A stretch of DNA of 64,000 nt from Desulfoluna butyratoxydans (GTDB lineage Bacteria; Desulfobacterota; Desulfobacteria; Desulfobacterales; Desulfolunaceae). The notes under the pieces were generated by a model. It was not told the origin of the DNA. It saw nothing but the letters and a program-made list of their open reading frames with translations, and did not search any database. Positions 43,968-53,235 of the stretch are shown here, in pieces (the stretch's first letter is position 1; the number at the start of each line of letters is the position of its first letter). The stretch lies in the NCBI RefSeq assembly GCF_900699765.1, contig NZ_CAADHO010000004.1, positions 1 to 64,000 on the forward strand. Reading direction: 5' to 3'. The position numbers and the translations under genes were made by a program.

Positions 43968-44975
43968 ATGGGAATTGCCAAGATACTGATCGTTGATGAT
44001 CGTCCGGAGAACCTCCTGACCCTGGAAAGCCTTCTGGATGAGCCGGATATCGAGCTTGTCCGGGCCACCTCCGGCATGGAGGCCCTGGGGCTAACCCTGG
44101 ACCACGATTTTGCTCTGGTTCTCCTCGACGTCCAGATGCCCGGCATGGACGGCTATGAAGTGGCGGAGCTGATGCGCGGAAACAAAAAGACAAAGCACAT
44201 CCCCATCATCTTCATCACTGCGGCGTTTCGGGCGGATGCCCAGGTGTTCAAAGGGTACGAAAGCGGGGCCGTGGATTACCTGTTTAAACCCCTGGACGAG
44301 CGGGTCTTCAAGAGCAAGGTGGGGGTCTTCATCGAACTGTTCCGCCACAAGGATGCCCTGAGCAAAAAGACCCGGGAACTCGACCGAAAGCTGGTGGAGC
44401 TTGAAGAACTGCAACAGCAGCTTGAAGAGACCAACGAGCAGCTTCGCCTGCTCTCCACCACGGACGGCCTCACCGGGCTCCTCAACAAACGGGAGTTTGA
44501 GGTTATCTTCGAACGGGAGTGGATCCGGGGGATCAGGACCCAGGCGCCCCTCTCCCTGGTGATGCTGGATATCGATTTTTTTAAAGCCTACAACGACACC
44601 TGCGGGCATGCCCAGGGGGACGACTGCCTGAAAAAAGTGGCCATGGCCATCTCCGATGCGGCCAGGAGGCATACGGACAAGGTGGCGCGGGTCGGCGGTG
44701 AGGAGTTCGCCGTGCTTTTGCCCGAGACCGAGGCAGAAGGGGCCGTGCATGTGGCCGAGCGGCTTCTCGGGGCCGTGTCCGACCTTGCCATTCCCCACAA
44801 GCGCTCCTCTGTCGCAGGGTATGTCACCACAAGCATCGGCGTGGCCACCATGGTTCCCCATCAAAAGGGGATCCAGCGGGACCTTTTCGAGGCCGCCGAC
44901 GACGGCCTGTACCGGGCCAAGGAGAAGGGCCGGAACCGCTGGTGCATGGGTTCGTCGGTCCTGAACGTGGCATGA
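43968..44975 (+). CDS. Response regulator with diguanylate cyclase (GGDEF) domain
   Basis: The 335-residue protein is a receiver domain (1-125; ILIVDDRPENLLTLESLLD, LVLLDVQMPGMDGYE), a coiled linker (130-165) and a GGDEF domain with the active form GGEEF (243-247) and the usual LTGLLNKREFE start and DIDFFKAYND metal site. It should make cyclic di-GMP when phosphorylated, presumably by the hybrid kinase three genes upstream. No RxxD inhibitory motif is obvious four to five residues upstream of GGEEF. It is the last gene of the signalling operon. Confidence 0.92.
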   Translation: MGIAKILIVDDRPENLLTLESLLDEPDIELVRATSGMEALGLTLDHDFALVLLDVQMPGMDGYEVAELMRGNKKTKHIPIIFITAAFRADAQVFKGYESGAVDYLFKPLDERVFKSKVGVFIELFRHKDALSKKTRELDRKLVELEELQQQLEETNEQLRLLSTTDGLTGLLNKREFEVIFEREWIRGIRTQAPLSLVMLDIDFFKAYNDTCGHAQGDDCLKKVAMAISDAARRHTDKVARVGGEEFAVLLPETEAEGAVHVAERLLGAVSDLAIPHKRSSVAGYVTTSIGVATMVPHQKGIQRDLFEAADDGLYRAKEKGRNRWCMGSSVLNVA

Positions 44976-45018
44976 CCGTCCGCGGTCGTTGCTGATTCAA
45001 TGCAATAAGGAAGCAAAC

Positions 45019-45618
45019 ATGAAAAATATCTGTGTGTTCTGCGGGGCAAGCCCCGGCTCCAATCCCGCCTACCTCGAAGGGGCGCGGGAACTTGGAAAAA
45101 CCATGGCCGCCAACGACATCCGCCTGGTGTACGGAGGCGGCAGCCTGGGCATGATGGGGACCCTCGCAAAGACCGTCAAGGAGTACGGCGGCAAGGTCAC
45201 CGGGGTCATCACCCGTCACCTGGTGGACATGGAAGTGGCCCTCACCGATCTGGATGACCTGCGGGTGGTGGATACCATGCATGAACGCAAGGGCCTCATG
45301 GCCGAGCTTTCCGACGGGTTCATCGCGCTTCCCGGCGGGTTCGGTACCATGGAGGAGATCTTCGAGATCATCACCTGGTCCCAGCTGGGCATCCACAAAA
45401 AGCCCTGCGGTTTTCTCAATGTGGATACCTACTACGACAAGCTCATGGCCTTTTTCAACCACATGGCCGACCAGTCGTTCATCGAAGCCGACTACAGCAA
45501 CATCGTCCTCATGGATGAAAAGCCCGATGGCCTCATCTCACGGCTGAGGGCCTTTACCCCGGTTGAGTCGGACAAAGGCAAGTGGGCCAAGGAGCTCACC
45601 GCAAACAGCCACGCCTGA
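45019..45618 (+). CDS. LOG-family protein (TIGR00730)
   Basis: The 199-residue protein has the NICVFCGASPGSNPAYLEGA opening, LVYGGGSLGMMG and ALPGGFGTMEEIFEIITW with the catalytic PGGxGTxxE motif of Lonely-Guy phosphoribohydrolases. LOG enzymes release base from cytokinin-type or purine nucleoside 5'-monophosphates; the housekeeping bacterial versions act as nucleotide salvage or AMP nucleosidase-like enzymes. ATG 45019 is preceded by AAGGAAG. It is 44 bp downstream of the cyclase gene and 47 bp before the AraC gene; co-transcription is plausible. Confidence 0.92.
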   Translation: MKNICVFCGASPGSNPAYLEGARELGKTMAANDIRLVYGGGSLGMMGTLAKTVKEYGGKVTGVITRHLVDMEVALTDLDDLRVVDTMHERKGLMAELSDGFIALPGGFGTMEEIFEIITWSQLGIHKKPCGFLNVDTYYDKLMAFFNHMADQSFIEADYSNIVLMDEKPDGLISRLRAFTPVESDKGKWAKELTANSHA

Positions 45619-45665
45619 TGCCTTGTCTGTGAGCCAACCCACGCCTTGCAAAGGAGCACCTTGCC

Positions 45666-46469
45666 ATGGCCATGGTCTACAGACCGGAACGCATCCCGGG
45701 CCTCAAGGTGCTCTCCTGCACCGACCCCTTTGAGTTCCGGCCCCATATCCACGACCGGTATGTGGTGTGGCTGAACACGGCCGGGGGCGAGCACTACAGC
45801 CTGGGCGGCTCCACGGACATCCTGGCCCCGGGCAGCATAAGCGTTATTGAGCCCGGGGCGGTTCATGGCAACCGCCCCTGCTCGGAGACGGCCCGGCACC
45901 TGCGCAGCTTTTACGTGGAGGCCGGGGTGTTTCAGTCCATGGGTGAACAGCTCGGTCTCTCCGGTGCCGAGGGGCTTGGCCTGGCCCGGGGACCCATAAC
46001 CGACAGGTCCCTCTGGACAGACCTGGCTCGGCTCCATGAGATGATGCTCGGCGATGTGCCCGGTTTGGAGCTCTCCACCCGTGTCACACGGGTTTTCGGC
46101 GACCTCTTAAGGCGCCACGGCCGGCTGGGGGCTTTGCCGAAGGCACCGGAGAAACGAGATGTCCGTATCGACCGGGTCCTGGACTGCCTCCGGGAGAATC
46201 TTGATACGCCCCTGACCTTGGAGACCCTTGCCGGGCATGCCGGGTGCACCCCCTACCATCTGATCCGTCTTTTCCGGAAAACCCTGGGCATGACGCCCCA
46301 TGCCTACCTGACCCAGCTTCGCCTGGAAAACGCCCGCCGCATGCTGGAACAGGGAGAGTCCATCGCCAACAGCGCCCTGGCCTCCGGCTTTTCCGATCAG
46401 AGCCACCTCACCCGTGCCTTCCGGTCCCGGTACGGTCTCCCTCCCGGTGCCTACCAGCGCTCATCCTGA
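45666..46469 (+). CDS. AraC-family transcriptional regulator
   Basis: The 267-residue protein has an N-terminal cupin sensor (1-150; FEFRPHIHDRYVVWLNTAGG, ISVIEPGAVHGNRP) and a C-terminal pair of helix-turn-helix units (about 168-265; LETLAGHAGCTPYHLIRLFR, and ANSALASGFSDQSHLTRAFR). AAAGGAG precedes the ATG. The downstream gene encodes an EamA exporter; such AraC-EamA pairs usually form a regulator with its own exporter target. Confidence 0.9.
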   Translation: MAMVYRPERIPGLKVLSCTDPFEFRPHIHDRYVVWLNTAGGEHYSLGGSTDILAPGSISVIEPGAVHGNRPCSETARHLRSFYVEAGVFQSMGEQLGLSGAEGLGLARGPITDRSLWTDLARLHEMMLGDVPGLELSTRVTRVFGDLLRRHGRLGALPKAPEKRDVRIDRVLDCLRENLDTPLTLETLAGHAGCTPYHLIRLFRKTLGMTPHAYLTQLRLENARRMLEQGESIANSALASGFSDQSHLTRAFRSRYGLPPGAYQRSS

Positions 46470-46593
46470 TTCCCCCATCCCCCTGCCTTCGCCTTTAGCC
46501 CTTAGCCTTTAACCCTTCGCCCCCCTTATCTCATGTCAATTTTGTTCAAGATAGCCGCACCCCGTTGGGCTACCCTCGTCTCCCATGGATGAT

Positions 46594-46609
46594 ACCGGTT
46601 CGAACCGGT
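46594..46609. promoter_or_regulatory. 16-bp perfect palindrome upstream of the EamA gene
   Basis: ACCGGTTCGAACCGGT reads the same on both strands and lies 45-60 bp before the exporter start, after the AraC gene. An operator role is likely but the binding protein is unknown; AraC-type sites are commonly direct repeats, so another regulator is possible. Confidence 0.45.
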
Positions 46610-46653
46610 TCAGATGAAAACCTTTTAAAGGCGCGCACGCCGCGTCCGGGAGT

Positions 46654-47526
46654 GTGGTTGTGGTTCCTTATCTGTACGCCCTTGGGGCGATTTTATGCTG
46701 GGCGAGTCTTCCGGCTGCCGTGGGGGCGGGCCTTGACGGCCTGCCCACCGAGTCTCTTCTGTTCTACAGCTTTACGTCGGCGGCTCTCTATCTCTATGTT
46801 CAGGATGTGGTGAGGACCCGCTCTGTGCGGCTTTACCTGCCGGGGCTTACCGCCAGCCTCTGGGGCGTGGCCGGGATCTTCGGCTACCATTGGGTTTACT
46901 ACATGGCCATGGACAACGCCCCGCTGGCCGAAGCCGCCATCCTGGCCACCACATGGTCCTTCTGGATCGTGGTCTTCTCCTCGGTACTGGTCTTTAAGAA
47001 ACTCAAAGGGAGCATTTTTGCCACGGCACTCATGGGCATGGTGGGGGCAGGGCTTGTGATCTCTTCCAACGCGGCCCTTTCCTTTGATACCGCTTACATG
47101 AAAGGCTACCTCCAGGCCCTGCTCTGCGGGTTGATCTGGAGCAGTTTTTCCGTGGCCCTGCCCCGGCTGAATACCCGGGAGAATCCCATGACCGCCTTTA
47201 CGGTGTATGCAGCCGTGATCTCTGCGGCTTTTTTTCTCGTTACCGGCCCTCATCCGTTTCCGGGTGGCCGTGCCCTGGCCTCCGCGGTTTACCTGGGCCT
47301 TGTGCCTTTAGGGCTCTCCTTTTTCCTGTGGAACCGGGCCGTGGCAACGGGGAATCTTTCCGTGATTGGGTTTTTAAGCTACCTTACGCCGCCCCTGGCT
47401 GTGTTTCTGGTGGCGTTTATCCACGGGCAGAGGGTGTCGGGGCAGGTGCTTCTGGGCATGGGGGTGATCATCGCGGCGTCCGTGCTTGGGAAGGCGGCTT
47501 TGGGGAAGGACTCGGGCAAGGCATAG
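46654..47526 (+). CDS. EamA/DMT-family transporter
   Basis: The 290-residue protein is a ten-helix EamA-type permease: two homologous five-helix halves, with LGAILCWASLPAAVGAGLDG at the N-terminus, ATTWSFWIVVFSSVLVFKKLKG in the middle and IGFLSYLTPPLAVFLVAFIHGQ in the second half. DMT members export amino acids, purines or other metabolites. The GTG at 46654 is accepted as start because no ATG precedes the first helix. It follows the AraC regulator and ends near a shared terminator hairpin. Confidence 0.88.
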   Translation: MVVVPYLYALGAILCWASLPAAVGAGLDGLPTESLLFYSFTSAALYLYVQDVVRTRSVRLYLPGLTASLWGVAGIFGYHWVYYMAMDNAPLAEAAILATTWSFWIVVFSSVLVFKKLKGSIFATALMGMVGAGLVISSNAALSFDTAYMKGYLQALLCGLIWSSFSVALPRLNTRENPMTAFTVYAAVISAAFFLVTGPHPFPGGRALASAVYLGLVPLGLSFFLWNRAVATGNLSVIGFLSYLTPPLAVFLVAFIHGQRVSGQVLLGMGVIIAASVLGKAALGKDSGKA

Positions 47527-47567
47527 GTGGCACGACAGAGCAGGGATGGTGACGTCAGGAAAAAAAC

Positions 47568-47610
47568 AAAAGCCCGTCCATGGTTTCCAGAAACCACTGG
47601 GCGGGCTTTT
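47568..47610. terminator. Bidirectional terminator between EamA and glycine betaine operon
   Basis: AAAAGCCCG-CCA (47568-47580) pairs with TGGGCGGGCTTTT (47598-47610); an inner TGGTTTC/GAAACCA stem closes the loop. A-run and T-run on both sides make it usable in both directions, for the EamA gene and the converging proX gene. Confidence 0.87.
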
Positions 47611-47763
47611 CAGCTTCATTCTTCAGGGCCGTCTCATTTGCTGACGGGCTGTGCCCGTGAGCAACGGTGTGTTTTTAGCCAAATGCCTTCTGTATCGAAA
47701 GGATTTCATGGCTAAAAGCCAACCGTGAAAGCAGCGGAACAGATGCCGCTTTTCTTGGATTCG

Positions 47764-48612
47764 TTACGGCAACCAGCTCTTGACCCGATCCGGGTGGGCG
47801 GCGACCCATTTTTTTGCGTTTTCATAGACGTCGGAGCCGTCCACGGTGTTCATGGCCATCACCTCTCCGATCTCGGCGGCGGTCCAGGAGAAGGCGTCCA
47901 GCACGTGGTAGACCTTGGGGTGGTCGGCCTTGAGCCCCTTGCGGGCAAAGGTGTTGATGGTTTCGGCCTCGCCGTAGACCTTGTCCGGGTCTTCAAGGAA
48001 CTTGAGGTCGAACTTGGCAAACTTCCAGTGGGGCACCCAGCCGGTGACGGCGATCCATTTTTTCTGGCGGTACCGGTTGGCCAGGGTGGCGGTCATGCCC
48101 GCGCCGCTGGAGGAGACCAGCTCGATCTTGTCCAGGCCGTAGTGGTCCATGGCCTCTTCGGTCTTGAGCATCACCCCGGCACCGGGGTCGATGCCGATGA
48201 TCTCTCCGTCAAAGGCCTTGGCGTTGGTGTTGAGCTCGGCAACCGTGTCGATGGTCACGTAGGTGGGGACAATGAGGCCGATGCGGGCTCCGTGGAAGTT
48301 GGGGCCGAGGTCTTCGATTTTCCCTTGATAGCGTTTGACCATGTCACCGTGGGTTACGGGGAGCCACGAGGTGGTCAGGGCGTCCTGGTCTCCTGAGGCC
48401 AGGGCCGCGTACATGGCCGGGGCCGAGACGGGGGTGAGTTCCACGTCGTAGCCCAGGTTCTCTTCGATGACGGCTTTCATGACGTTGGAGCTGGCCGTGG
48501 CACAGGCCCACTCCACGTAAACGATTTTGATTTTTTCCTTGGCCGCGGCCGGGGTTGCGATGAGAGCGGCAACAGCCAGGGCGAGACAAAGGGACGCGAT
48601 ACGGCGAATCAT
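47764..48612 (-). CDS. proX: Glycine betaine/proline ABC transporter, substrate-binding protein
   Basis: The 282-residue protein has a signal peptide (1-24, ending ATPAAA) and the OpuAC/ProX fold: KIKIVYVEWACATASSNVMK, SGDQDALTTSWLPVTHGDMV, GIDPGAGVMLKTEEAMDHYG and VTGWVPHWKFAKFDLKFLED. Trp residues in VEWA, TSWLP and GWVPHW are the usual aromatic cage of betaine-type quaternary amines. It is last in a minus-strand operon after the ATPase and permease and overlaps the permease by four bases. Confidence 0.92.
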   Translation of the reverse strand: MIRRIASLCLALAVAALIATPAAAKEKIKIVYVEWACATASSNVMKAVIEENLGYDVELTPVSAPAMYAALASGDQDALTTSWLPVTHGDMVKRYQGKIEDLGPNFHGARIGLIVPTYVTIDTVAELNTNAKAFDGEIIGIDPGAGVMLKTEEAMDHYGLDKIELVSSSGAGMTATLANRYRQKKWIAVTGWVPHWKFAKFDLKFLEDPDKVYGEAETINTFARKGLKADHPKVYHVLDAFSWTAAEIGEVMAMNTVDGSDVYENAKKWVAAHPDRVKSWLP

Positions 48613-49472
48613 GCATTTCCTCCTTCAGGTTTTCCATTCTTGGCTCCCAGCTGCTGAAGTATGCGGTCCAGGAGCATGGCAACGATGACAATTCCGATTC
48701 CGGCTTCAAAGCCCTTGCCGGGCTGGAGCCGCTGGATGGCTTTCCATACCTCGCCCCCCAAGCCCTTGGCCCCGATCATGGCGGCCACAACCACCATGGA
48801 GAGGGCCAGCATCACCGTCTGGTTCACCCCGGCCATGATGGTGGGGGTGGCCAGGGGGAGCTGGATCTTGAAGAGCTTCTGGCGCGGTGAGGAGCCAAAG
48901 GCGTCCGCTGCTTCGATGAGCTCTGCCGGTACCTGGCGGATGCCGAGGCAGGTGAGGCGGATGGCCGGTGGCACCGAGAAGATCACGGTGGAGAAGATGG
49001 CCGACACCTTGCCCAGCCCGAAAAAGGGGATGGCTGGGATCAGGTAGACGAAGGCCGGCATGGTCTGCATAAAGTCCAGAACGGGCATGACCATGCGATA
49101 GGCGGTGCGGTTCAAGGCCGCCAGGATGCCCGTTGGGATGGCGATGAGGATGGAGACCAGGGTGGCGATGAGCACCAGGGCCAGGGTGCTCACCGTGGCC
49201 TTCCACAGGCCCATATTCACGATGAGGAACAGCCCCAGGATGGCCAGGGCCGACACCGATGCCTTGCGTGTGATGGCAAAGGCCAGGGCCCCGATTCCCA
49301 GGATAAAGAGCCATGGGGGTAAAAAGAGCATGCCGTCCACCATGAAGTCGATGAACGCCTCCATGATATCCGAGAAAACGTTGGTGGCACCGGAGCAATG
49401 GGCCACGAGAAAATCGATGACAGCTTCGATGGCCTTTCCGATGGGGAGCCTCGGGATGTCCAGGTCAAGCAC
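48609..49472 (-). CDS. proW: Glycine betaine/proline ABC transporter, permease
   Basis: The 287-residue protein has about six membrane helices and the permease EAA-loop region (ELIEAADAFGSSPRQKLFKI). N-terminal LDIPRLPIGKAIEAVIDFLV is the membrane-preceding segment of ProW/OpuAB. The start is GTG 49472 on the minus strand, chosen because AAGGAGG precedes it; the gene begins eight bases inside the ATPase gene, so the pair is translationally coupled. The protein imports glycine betaine or a similar osmoprotectant. Confidence 0.92.
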   Translation of the reverse strand: MLDLDIPRLPIGKAIEAVIDFLVAHCSGATNVFSDIMEAFIDFMVDGMLFLPPWLFILGIGALAFAITRKASVSALAILGLFLIVNMGLWKATVSTLALVLIATLVSILIAIPTGILAALNRTAYRMVMPVLDFMQTMPAFVYLIPAIPFFGLGKVSAIFSTVIFSVPPAIRLTCLGIRQVPAELIEAADAFGSSPRQKLFKIQLPLATPTIMAGVNQTVMLALSMVVVAAMIGAKGLGGEVWKAIQRLQPGKGFEAGIGIVIVAMLLDRILQQLGAKNGKPEGGNA

Positions 49473-50658
49473 TTCGTCCTCCTTCGGCCAGGGCGGCCAG
49501 CAGGGTCCCGCGGACAATGACGCCCTCCAGTTTCCGGGTCTCCGTGACCACGGCCAGGGGGTAGGGGAGATCCTTGAGGATCTCGAACAGCTCGGAGGCC
49601 GGGGTCTCCGGGGGGACTGTGGTGACGTCCCGCTGCAAAATGGTCTCCAGGTTGTCGTCGCCTCGCTCTGCGGCTTCTTTGGCGTCGGCCGCCGAGATGA
49701 TCCCCAGAAGGGAGTGGTCCCGCTTGGTGACGAAGAGGCTGGAAATCCCTTCGTTTTTCATCTTGCGCAGGGCTGCTCTGGGCCCGTCGTTGCGCACATG
49801 GCCTACGGCAAAGGGGCGCTTCATCACGGATTCGGCCGTGAGGACCTTGGAGATGTCCACGTCTTCCACGAATTTTTCCACGTAACGGGTGGCCGGTTCC
49901 ATGAGGATTTCGTCCGGTGTGCCCACCTGGACCACCTTGCCGTCTTTCATGAGCACGATGCGATCGCCGATTTTCAAGGCTTCGTCCAAGTCGTGGCTGA
50001 TGAAGACGATGGTCTTCTGGAGCCGGTCCTGAAGGTCCAGGAGCTCGTCCTGCATGTCCCTTCGGATGAGGGGGTCCAGAGCGCTGAAGGCTTCGTCCAT
50101 GAGCAGGATATCCGGGTCCACGGCCAGGGCGCGGGCAAGGCCCACCCGCTGCTGCATGCCGCCGGAGAGCTGGTCCGGGTAGCTCTGCTCCCAGCCGGAC
50201 AGGCCCACCTGGCCCAGGACTTCGTGGGCCTTCTCCAGTCTGGCCTCCCGTTCCACTCCCTGGATTTCAAGCCCGAAGGCGGCGTTTTCCGCCACGGTGC
50301 GGTGGGGAAACAGAGCAAAGTTCTGGAAGACCATGCCGAATTTTTTCTGCCGGATATCCAGGAGTTCCCCGTGGCTTACCATGGCGATGTCGACCCCGTC
50401 CACGAGGATGGACCCCGCCGTGGGCTCGATGAGCCGGTTCAGGCAGCGCACCAGGGTGGACTTTCCGCTCCCTGAAAGACCCATGATGACGATGATCTCT
50501 CCGGCCTTGACGTCGAAGGTCACCCCGCCCACGCCGACACCGTGGCCGGTTTTTTCCAATATCTCTTCTTTATCTGACCCGTCCCGGAGCATGGACAATG
50601 CCCGTCGCGGGGAGGGGCCGAAAATTTTGACCAGGTCCCTCACTTCAATTTTTGTCAT
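49465..50658 (-). CDS. proV: Glycine betaine/proline ABC transporter, ATPase with CBS domains
   Basis: The 397-residue protein has the ABC ATPase domain (about 30-270: [52 protein letters not shown]) followed by two CBS domains (about 280-395; [40 protein letters not shown]). CBS domains in OpuA-type transporters sense ionic strength and c-di-AMP and so gate osmotic uptake. The start at 50658 is preceded by GAGGGTG; a Met four codons upstream is an alternative. It is first in the operon after a consensus promoter. Confidence 0.93.
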   Translation of the reverse strand: MTKIEVRDLVKIFGPSPRRALSMLRDGSDKEEILEKTGHGVGVGGVTFDVKAGEIIVIMGLSGSGKSTLVRCLNRLIEPTAGSILVDGVDIAMVSHGELLDIRQKKFGMVFQNFALFPHRTVAENAAFGLEIQGVEREARLEKAHEVLGQVGLSGWEQSYPDQLSGGMQQRVGLARALAVDPDILLMDEAFSALDPLIRRDMQDELLDLQDRLQKTIVFISHDLDEALKIGDRIVLMKDGKVVQVGTPDEILMEPATRYVEKFVEDVDISKVLTAESVMKRPFAVGHVRNDGPRAALRKMKNEGISSLFVTKRDHSLLGIISAADAKEAAERGDDNLETILQRDVTTVPPETPASELFEILKDLPYPLAVVTETRKLEGVIVRGTLLAALAEGGRSA

Positions 50659-50693
50659 GTGGTTCACCCTCGATTGTGTTCAAAACGATGCCT

Positions 50694-50722
50694 ACCATAG
50701 AGGCGACAACTGCATGTGTCAA
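50694..50722 (-). promoter_or_regulatory. proV: Sigma-70 promoter of the glycine betaine operon
   Basis: On the minus strand TTGACA (50722-50717), a 17-base spacer and TATGGT (50699-50694) lie about 36 bases before the ATPase start. The -35 is a perfect consensus match. Confidence 0.75.
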
Positions 50723-51111
50723 ATTGCTTCAACGGTTTTTGTAAGAGCAATGGTGCGTGGCTCAGGTGTGATTAAAAGATATTTTGAGTTGTTATAATTT
50801 TTTCCGTATGTTCCCAAAAAAAGACAATGATCATCTTTTAAATCGATTTTTATTTCAATTTATTATTGATGGTTCCGGGGTTGGTCGGAATTGGAGAAGG
50901 TCTGGAAATTAGTTTGTGTCATGGGGTATTTTGGCAGATTTTTCCGATGCCGCAGCATAGTGTGTTGGGAGGTTCATGATGTCTAATGTTCGGGTGGTAT
51001 GGCGTGTAAAATATTGCTGACAACCTGGTGGGGGCGGGGTGTTTCGCGGCAGGGAAAGGGCCCCGGGCTGCATGGAGAAGGGGCAACCCGGGGCAAGGGA
51101 GGCGGGGCTTT
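50723..51111. other. AT-rich intergenic stretch upstream of proV
   Basis: A strongly AT-rich stretch (50780-50870) lies directly upstream of the promoter and may be an UP-like or nucleoid-protein region. GCCCCGGG (51060-51067) pairs with CCCGGGGC (51087-51094) just beyond the amidohydrolase stop codon, a possible transcription end for that gene, though without T-run. Confidence 0.45.
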
Positions 51112-52329
51112 CTATCTGATTTTTTTCCCTTCCGCAAACACCTCGGAAGGAACCGCTCCTAAATGGAAGGGGTGCTTTTCCCAGACCAGGAGGCTGGCGA
51201 GTTTCCCCTCTTCGATGGTGCCGAGCTGGTCGTCGATGCCCAGAACGGCCGCGCTTTTTCCGGTGATAAGGCTGATGGCCTCGGCTTCGTCCATGCCGTG
51301 CATCAGGAAAAACTTCAGCCCGTCCCGGAGGGAGGCTGAAAGGGTCACCGGGTGGTCGCTCATGAGGGTGTAAAAGGCTTCGGAGGCCATGAGTTTGGCC
51401 GTGTTTTTGTAAACGGCGTGCTTGAGCTCCACCTTGTAGCCCACGGAGCCGATGGGGCCGTAAACCACGGGGATCTCCCGTTCGGCGAGCTTGTTGAAGA
51501 TCTCGGTGTGGAAGACATCGCAGGCATGATCGCAGGTGACGGAGAGACCGTATTTTTCCACGAGCTTGATGAGGTAGAGAATGTCGTCTTCCTTGTGCAC
51601 GTGGACTTTTGCGATTTTTTCGCCGCTGAGAAGCTCCAGCAGGGCGCTGTCTTCGGGATCGAAGGAGAGGAGGTATTCGCGTTCGATGACATCGGCCTCA
51701 AAGGCGTGGTCGGTCTCGTTGATCTCGCCCTTGGCCTGCTTGTCCGAGAGTTCGTTGAGTTTTTTCTCCTTTGCAAGGGCGGCCTTCTCCTTTTTAAGGA
51801 GCACCTCGTCAAAGCGCTTTTCGAGCATGGCGTAGATCCCCATGCGGGTGGTGGGGCGATCCCCTTTCCAGGCTGTGGTGGAGCGGGGGTTGTAGCCCAG
51901 GGCCATCTTGTAGCCGTAGTCTTTGATCACGGCCTCGTCCCGGTAGCGGGCAAAGTTTCGGATCACCCTGGCCTTGCCGCCGATGAGGTTGCCGCTTCCA
52001 GGCACCACGCAGCTGTAGAGGACCCCGAAGTCCACGGCATCGGAGAAAGCGCGGTCGTCGAAGTAGAGGCTGTCCACCGGGTCCACCAGGGGCAGGATCT
52101 GGCCGATCTCGTCGTTGGCCTCTCCCTCCCGGGAGGGTTCCCCTTCCCGCTCCATGCCGATGTGGGAGTGGGGATCGATGAAGGCCGGGGTCACGATGCC
52201 TTCGGAGTCCCAGCGGGGGGCGGTTTCAGAGATGCTTGCGATGCGGTCGTTTTCAATGGTGATGTACCGGTCGGTGGAGGCGCCTCCGTTGCCGTCAAAG
52301 AGGAGGGTGGCCTTGATGATATGCGTCAT
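51112..52329 (-). CDS. Amidohydrolase-family metal-dependent hydrolase
   Basis: The 405-residue protein has the amidohydrolase/imidazolonepropionase-like fold: IKATLLFDGNGGASTDRYIT at the N-terminal sandwich, TPAFIDPHSHIGMEREGE as the HxH metal site, and HVHKEDDILYLIKLVEKYG, TCDHACDVFHTEIFNKLAER and MSDHPVTLSASLR as later His/Asp ligands. Family members deaminate or open cyclic amides, imides and triazines. An insertion near 190-230 is very charged. The substrate is unknown; its place between betaine transport and phosphonate genes gives no clue. It is a single gene on the minus strand. Confidence 0.87.
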   Translation of the reverse strand: MTHIIKATLLFDGNGGASTDRYITIENDRIASISETAPRWDSEGIVTPAFIDPHSHIGMEREGEPSREGEANDEIGQILPLVDPVDSLYFDDRAFSDAVDFGVLYSCVVPGSGNLIGGKARVIRNFARYRDEAVIKDYGYKMALGYNPRSTTAWKGDRPTTRMGIYAMLEKRFDEVLLKKEKAALAKEKKLNELSDKQAKGEINETDHAFEADVIEREYLLSFDPEDSALLELLSGEKIAKVHVHKEDDILYLIKLVEKYGLSVTCDHACDVFHTEIFNKLAEREIPVVYGPIGSVGYKVELKHAVYKNTAKLMASEAFYTLMSDHPVTLSASLRDGLKFFLMHGMDEAEAISLITGKSAAVLGIDDQLGTIEEGKLASLLVWEKHPFHLGAVPSEVFAEGKKIR

Positions 52330-52587
52330 GGTCTCTTTTTTCCATTTGGTGTGTTGGGTTTTCTGCCAGGCCGAAGGCGGGCTGAACAGTGATGGCTGCC
52401 ATGGCCCGTCCGGGCAGGTCGTGCCGAATTATACATCCGTTGAGGGACGATTGAAACGAATGAGCCCATTGCAACATGATTTTATCACCCGATTGTAATA
52501 TAAACCTCACCATGGGAGCCCATGCTGATCCATGCAGATACCGGTCCGTTCATGCGGGCCTTGACCCCGAACAGAGGATACCTTCCC

Positions 52588-53169
52588 ATGGAAAACGGAA
52601 CACTTTTTTACGTTACCGGCGCGTCGGGCGCCGGAAAAGATACCCTGTGCACCGAGGCACGCTCTCAACTCAACGGCTCGGCACCGGTGCTGTTTGCCCA
52701 CCGGTACATCACCCGCCCTGCGGATGCGGGGGGCGAGAATCATGTGGCCCTGTCCCGTGAAGAGTTCTGCCAGAGACAAGAGCTCGGGCTGTTTGCCATG
52801 TCCTGGGAGAGCCACGGCAACGGCTACGGTATCGGCGCTGAAATCGACGGCTGGCTTCATCGTGGCGTGAGTGTGGTGGTTAATGGCTCCCGGGGCTACC
52901 TTGGAGAGGCTGCCCGACGCTATCCCGAGATGGTGGTGATCCACATCGAGGCGGATCGCGAGATCCTCAAAAAAAGGCTCCTGCGCAGAAACCGGGAGAC
53001 CGAAGCCCAGATCGAAGCCAGGCTCAGCCACTCGGACACCCTTGCCCCGGTGCGGCATCCCAACCTGTGCACCCTCTGCAACAACGACTCCTTAGAGACC
53101 TCGGTCTCACACTTCATCGATCTCCTCACCCACTTTGTGCCCGGATGCCGTCATCAGATAAGGGCATAG
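52588..53169 (+). CDS. phnN: Ribose 1,5-bisphosphokinase PhnN
   Basis: The 193-residue protein has the kinase P-loop GASGAGKDTL (near residue 13), the FAHRYITRPADAGGENHVAL nucleotide-kinase motif, and RRNRETEAQIEARL resembling guanylate-kinase family lid residues. PhnN phosphorylates ribose 1,5-bisphosphate to PRPP, the last step of C-P lyase sugar recycling. The start at 52588 is chosen to match the family N-terminus; in-frame Met codons upstream lack a ribosome-binding site. It is the first gene of the phosphonate locus, 273 bp ahead of phnM. Confidence 0.9.
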   Translation: MENGTLFYVTGASGAGKDTLCTEARSQLNGSAPVLFAHRYITRPADAGGENHVALSREEFCQRQELGLFAMSWESHGNGYGIGAEIDGWLHRGVSVVVNGSRGYLGEAARRYPEMVVIHIEADREILKKRLLRRNRETEAQIEARLSHSDTLAPVRHPNLCTLCNNDSLETSVSHFIDLLTHFVPGCRHQIRA

Positions 53170-53175
53170 CCTTTT

Positions 53176-53235
53176 GTAACGCTTCAGCTTGCCTCCGGCA
53201 GGATCGCCGGAGGCAATGTTGAGCTGAACAGTGAC
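53176..53235. repeat. Reduced copy of the MITE-like element between phnN and phnM
   Basis: Outer arms GTAACGCTTCAGCT (53176-53189) and AGCTGAACAGTGAC (53222-53235) match the ends of the copy at 12.8 kb, 11 of 14 pairing. Inner arms GCCTCCGGC (53191-53199) and GCCGGAGGC (53206-53214) flank six bases. So it keeps both inverted repeats without the interior. It could also serve as an mRNA hairpin after phnN. Confidence 0.65.

Noticed and set aside
46486..46525. C/T-rich heptamer-like repeats after the AraC gene
   Set aside because: Short, imperfect and without partner; looks like simple-sequence drift.
49105..50475. Long plus-strand open frame opposite the permease and ATPase genes
   Set aside because: Antisense to two genes with unmistakable ABC transporter motifs; low-complexity product.
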